Source: Malurus cyaneus samueli (lineage: Eukaryota; Chordata; Aves; Passeriformes; Maluridae). Taken from it: 64,000 bases of DNA. The notes below the pieces were generated by a model. It saw only the letters and a program-made list of their open reading frames with translations. It did no database searches and had not been told where the DNA came from. Within the stretch, counting starts at the first letter, position 1. Every line of letters begins with the position of its first letter. The DNA is taken from NCBI GenBank assembly GCA_009741485.1, contig CM019214.1, positions 150,407-214,406 on the forward strand, given 5' to 3'. A program made the position numbers and the translations under genes. Shown piece after piece: positions 59,801-64,000 of this stretch.

Positions 59801-62800
59801 TCTGTAACATCATGACAGAGGTTGTAGTTTCAGGTGGGATGTGAGCTGAAGATGAATTTGGTTCATATGGGTTCAGATATTTTTATATTTTCATTTTCTC
59901 CCATATAGAAGATATAAAAGAACAGGCAGCTTTGAAGGAAAATCCTTTTAGTTTAAACATTATTTCCTAAAATTAAGTATTTTCTCTGGAACAGCATATT
60001 AGTCTTCCTTAAAAGAAGATATGAATAGGGAATAATAAATAAAATTAAATTATTTATTTCTTTAATAGTGAAATGTTGGAGCATTGTATAAATTTCTATC
60101 TTTTGTTGTTTGTTGTTGTTATTTCTTGATTTTCCATTTCAGTGAAAAACTGTTTGATACTTGGAACCAACAAAGAGGCATGCATCTGTTGAATAATGCT
60201 AATTCGTATTCAAGCTGTGCTACCTAATTACAATGCATTTTTCATGGTACCATCCCAGATTACCATGGATGATTCTTGGTCAGTCACGACTTACTTAATT
60301 AGCAGGAATTTAGCTATTATATATTTTGACTTTTCATGGATTGGATAGGGTATGCCTTGCAGCTCTTAAGATCAAACACACTCCCTCCCCAAAGTATAGG
60401 ATTAAAGTCATTATATTGATCAGATCACAAACAGCATCTTTTTGCTTTGCTCCACAAATGTAAAAATGAAAGCAATATTCAGAAATATTCAGAGTGAATA
60501 AAAAACTGACTCACTCCTGGAAAAGCAAAACACAATGTATCTGAGAAACTTCACCCTAAAAAGCTTCATTCTTGAATAATTTTAAGAGTATTTTTAGATG
60601 TCAGCGTAGGTGTCAGGGGAAAGCCCACATTGCTTTAAAGTCTGCCTTTTGTTTAAAACACCATTTCAAGAGATGTTGTTATGCAATTAGAAAAAAGAAA
60701 GGAAAAGAATCTAAAACCAAGTGATTCAACCCAGTTATAGTAATAGAATTTCACAGTCTGTAAAAGGTTCTGTCTTAGATTCAGAAACATTCAGATATAC
60801 AGTATAGTAGATCATTGAGATTCATGTTCATATTACATGAAAATATCAATAAATCTTTCTTTCCAAACAAGTTTAGACCAAATTATTCTCTTTGCAAGTC
60901 TCAATCCATATGCCTATATGACTCTGTCTCAAATATCAAGTCCTAAAATACAGGAATCTTAAACAGATCCTTTAGCCTTAGATTAACCACACTCCTTTGT
61001 GTCATGCAATGGGCACTGTATCAAAGAAAAATTCCATCTGCGTTTGGAATGAGGCTGAGCTGGTACTTGATAGGAAAGATACTCTCTGCAAACGAGGAAT
61101 AACACAGAAAAGGAAAACCAACATTTTTTCCACAAGCTTTAGAGACAGTTTCAGAGGGAGAAAACACTATTTGCTTTCAGTGCTGCTTGCACTCCCTAGC
61201 CCTCTGCTAAGGGCTGCCAAAAAGCTGATACATACGAGGTCATATCAACAGGACTTTCCAAACCAATGCCTTTTTTCTGAGGACAGCCATTAGCAGACAC
61301 TGGGTGGGAGTGGAAGGACAGGGAAGGCACACAATGCTTTGTTCTCATATGCCCTCCTCACTTCTGGGACTTTGGGGACGATCATAATAGGAGGTTACAT
61401 CCACAACATGGTGCTTAATGGGTTGTCAGCCAGCTTCCCACGAATCCCTTGGACTGCTTTTAACCCAGTTATACTTTGTACTCTGAAAAACTCAGGCTTC
61501 AGTTTATGGAGGAATTCTTGGTGTGGTTTAAACAGTTTTCAAAGGGTATCCCTCATCTCTAGACATGTGAGATGTCTAGTTAAGGGACAAAGGGGAAGAG
61601 GGAGGACAGAACTGAAAGACATCAAATCTTTGCCTCAATGGGCTTCAAATTAGAGAGGCTTTCTGATCATACTGGAAAATTTGTCCACTCTTCTCTCTAT
61701 GTACTGGATACCAACATCTGTGTTATTTAAAGTCTATGCAAAACAAGACTGTGTAAATTTTTGCCCTGGCTTCCAATTGGAGCCTCTAATGCAATGTATC
61801 ACCCCCAAAACATGATCTTTAACTCTAGGAAGGCATGACTTTGAAAAATTTTTGTAGCATAGATCTGTCAAGAAAAGAAAATTCCAGAGCTAAACTAGAG
61901 ATTATTAGGAAAAGACACTCTACTGGGAGCTTGGGGCTACTCACTAAACACAGCAAACACTCCATAAGTCAGATTTATTCCAGTGGAGCCTGCATAACCT
62001 GGTGTCACCAGCCAAATGGAAGATTAAATGTCTTCTCACATATCCAGCCCATAAATTTTCACACTACAGCACAGATACTCCTACCAAATTCTAAAAAGGT
62101 GGTTTTTTAGGACAGCAGAAACTTAATGAGAAAAATAAGGCTTTTGAATCCATTTTTTTTTCTTTTTTTTTTTTAAATCTCGCTGAGGAAGCTAAGTGCC
62201 TGTTTTTTAGTTCCAGTCCTCTGCAGCTCCATAGAGGTAACAGAAATGACAGGGGGGCAGGCAGGCAGGCAGGTTGATCACATTAGTCCACATTCTGAAT
62301 AAATAGCAAAGGCCTTTTCTTTCAGCAATTTATGCACTGAAAGGCCACTCCAGCAGCTGGTACATCTTTACTAAGTCCAGAGTGCCACCTCTAAAGAATA
62401 CTTTACCATTCAGGATACAACAAATCCAAAGCTCAAAATGAAAGATTAAAATACTTTAGCAACATACATATTTAAAATTAGTTCCAAATGCAACAGGGTT
62501 ATTATTTTTCTATGAACTCCTAAGGTCAGATCTTTTTTTCTTTTGCTAGGAATACTAGGAACTGTGGGAAGATGTCCAAGGATTTTAATGTTATCGGTTC
62601 ACCATGTCTGTTCACCTGTCAGGTGCTGCCCATATTTAGCAATTCCTGTCACCTCCATGATGACATTTGTCTTGGAAGTGCCATTTTTGCCCATTCCTGA
62701 ATACCCTGCAGCTGCTTCTCTGAAAGAGTGAGTCATCCCAAACTGTTAAATCTGAAAGCCAGTCTCAGCTTGGCTCCCAGAAAAATCAACACATATGACA

Positions 62801-62978
62801 AACCATCTACACTTGTGTGGAGGTGTTCAAGGGACTTGCAGTGAAACCCTAAAGCACTGTGGGGAGGCAAAGATTCTAGCACCTGCACACTTTGCATGGT
62901 GTGGAAGCTCAATAACTCCACTGTAAACTCCTGGAGCTAAGCAGGAAAGTCACTCAGACCATGTCATGAGCTGCAATT
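56897..62978. other. No gene recognised
   Basis: About 6.1 kb of AT-rich sequence, the longest uninterrupted unannotated stretch. It holds a GGCA tetranucleotide repeat at 62257-62273 and T-rich runs near 62154-62175. Reading frames reach 130 codons (59194-59586) without a domain. Confidence 0.6.
62257..62273. repeat. (GGCA)n microsatellite
   Basis: About four GGCA units preceded by a G run. Confidence 0.85.
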
Positions 62979-63377
62979 CTTGTCGGCGAAGGGAAGACTC
63001 AGACCACTCAATATGAGTTATAAGCGAACTTCCATTTATTGTAAACAATGTCTAAGTTTTATAACATACATAATTAGCTCAACATATTCTGTAATACATA
63101 TATTTCATAGTTCCACTCTTAACGTCAACTCCACTTTAATGATTCATTTGCCAAATTCCCTTATCTACTTCTACTTTTTCCCAGGGCTAACTAACACAAA
63201 TACCTGTAGGGAGTTTCAGCAGCTTAAAAACATATGTCCTTGCATGCTTCCCATCCCTCAGAAGGATGGTTCACACAATTTCAGCAATTATTCTATCTGA
63301 GCGCAACACCTGCATTCCTTCATCTCACCAAGCTGTAAAATGTCTACGTGACCTTCTCAGCTTAGCTTGCCTTCCAC
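62979..63377 (-). mobile_element. Solo LTR, group D copy 3 (ERVK-like)
   Basis: Reverse-strand LTR homologous to 49393-49779. The left edge is TGTCGGCGAAGGGAAG (from 62981, with two extra bases CT before it) and the right edge is GCCTTCCAC. GCAATT occurs on both sides (62973-62978 and 63378-63383), a 6-bp target duplication. The poly(A) signal TTTATT (forward strand) is at 63035-63040, with a TATA-like TTTATAAC about 20 bases further right. It keeps the segment deleted from the 49944 copy, so it is the best reference for this LTR. Confidence 0.88.
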
Positions 63378-63493
63378 GCAATTGAGTTGTCCCTTCAATC
63401 CAAGAAGGATCCCATGCCCTCACCCACTGCAAACTGAATGTGATCAGCACCCAAGCTATGCAGATGTTCCCATTCTCCTGTATGCAGACTTCC
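63378..63493. other. Short unassigned segment
   Basis: Roughly 115 bp between the group D LTR and a CR1. Nothing is recognised. Confidence 0.6.
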
Positions 63494-63788
63494 CAGAATC
63501 ACAGAATATGCCAAGCTGTAAGGGATGATCAAGGGATGATCATCCTGATCCCTCACAGGACCATCCCAGCTATCCCACCATGTGCCTGAGACCATTGTCC
63601 AAATGATTTTTCTCGTCAGCTTGATGCTGTGCCATGTCCCGGGGCTGTCCAGTGCCCATCCACCCTGTGTGCGGAATGAAATTTTTTTAATATTCAATTT
63701 AAACCTGCCTGACACAGGTTCAGCCATCCCCTCAGTGCTGTCCCTGTCCCCCAGAGCAGAGATCATGCCTGCCCCTCCTTCCCCTCAC
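63494..63788 (-). mobile_element. CR1 LINE 3' region interrupted by group C LTR
   Basis: Starts CAGAATCACAGAATATG and runs through CACCATGTGCCTGAGACCAT, CCAGTGCCCATCCACCCTGT, AATTTAAACCTGCCTGACAC and GATCATGCCTGCCCCTCC, in the order of a CR1 subfamily distinct from the one at 45571-45866. It ends where the group C LTR begins at 63789; the remainder may lie beyond the window. Non-coding. Confidence 0.88.
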
Positions 63789-64000
63789 TGTTGCCTTGAA
63801 AGGCAGTTTTTAATAATGACACAGAAGGTTAAGGGGATAAAAAGGGTTTTCCTCGGTATTTGGGATCCCAGGTGCACAACTTGATGGCAGAATGCACACA
63901 CGTGTACAGCAGGGATACAAGTTTTATAGGTTTCAGGAATTAGCATATCTATCTAGGATTCCCCAATAAGATACAAGTTTTATAGGTTTCAGGCAGGCTC
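63789..64000 (-). mobile_element. Group C LTR copy 4, cut by window end
   Basis: Starts TGTTGCCTTGAAAGG next to TCAC (63785-63788), the probable 4-bp target site. It contains one full 56-bp unit (63915-63970) and the beginning of a second. The last 11 bases (CAGGCAGGCTC, expected CAGGAATTAGC) diverge, so the element may break at about 63991 or carry a private change. Confidence 0.88.

Overview
The window looks like songbird (passerine) nuclear DNA: AT-rich, without operon structure, and containing CR1 LINE 3' ends, many solo LTRs of endogenous retroviruses and a tRNA-Ile-derived SINE with a CR1-like tail (the TguSINE1 type described in zebra finch and relatives). I recognise no host protein-coding exon, rRNA, functional tRNA or CRISPR array. 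Open reading frames across the window are short and none resembles a known family. I therefore read it as a gene desert or the inside of a very large intron.

What can be annotated is mobile DNA. Comparing parts of the window with each other gives six LTR groups, labelled A to F here because no repeat library could be searched. Group A (about 600-655 bp, 5-bp target duplications) lies at 2078-2731 (-), 18528-19175 (+) and 45867-46467 (+). Group B (about 625 bp, 5-bp duplications) lies at 7320-7941 (-) and 55140-55773 (+). Group C (528-588 bp, 4-bp duplications) lies at 29750-30277 (-), 36856-37396 (+), 53293-53880 (-) and 63789 to the window end (-). Group D (about 390 bp LTR, 6-bp duplications) lies at 49145-49779 (-), 49944-50468 (+) and 62979-63377 (-). 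Group E (about 330 bp, one clear 6-bp duplication) lies at 13824-14153 (+) and 42083-42434 (+). Group F (944 bp, 5-bp duplication) lies at 55953-56896 (+). By duplication length, C behaves like ERV1 elements, D and E like ERVK, and A, B and F like ERVL; these class names are inference.

Layout: 1-13.8 kb is mostly unannotated sequence with one A and one B LTR. 13.8-20.9 kb holds an E LTR, a CR1 tail, the SINE, an A LTR and a local 200-bp duplication. 21-29.7 kb is nearly repeat-free apart from a short CR1 tail and a perfect 26-bp palindrome. 29.7-37.5 kb has two C LTRs, one of them splitting a CR1. 42-46.5 kb has an E LTR and a CR1 abutting an A LTR. 49.1-50.5 kb holds the most unusual structure, two D-group LTR-plus-leader units in head-to-head inverted orientation. 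53.3-56.9 kb is a cluster of C, B and F LTRs. 62.9-64.0 kb has a D LTR, a CR1 and a C LTR that runs off the window.

Nothing indicates cooperating genes. The LTRs carry TATA boxes and poly(A) signals, so they could supply promoters or terminators, but that is inference. All retroviral sequence seen is LTR or leader; no gag, pol or env reading frame survives.
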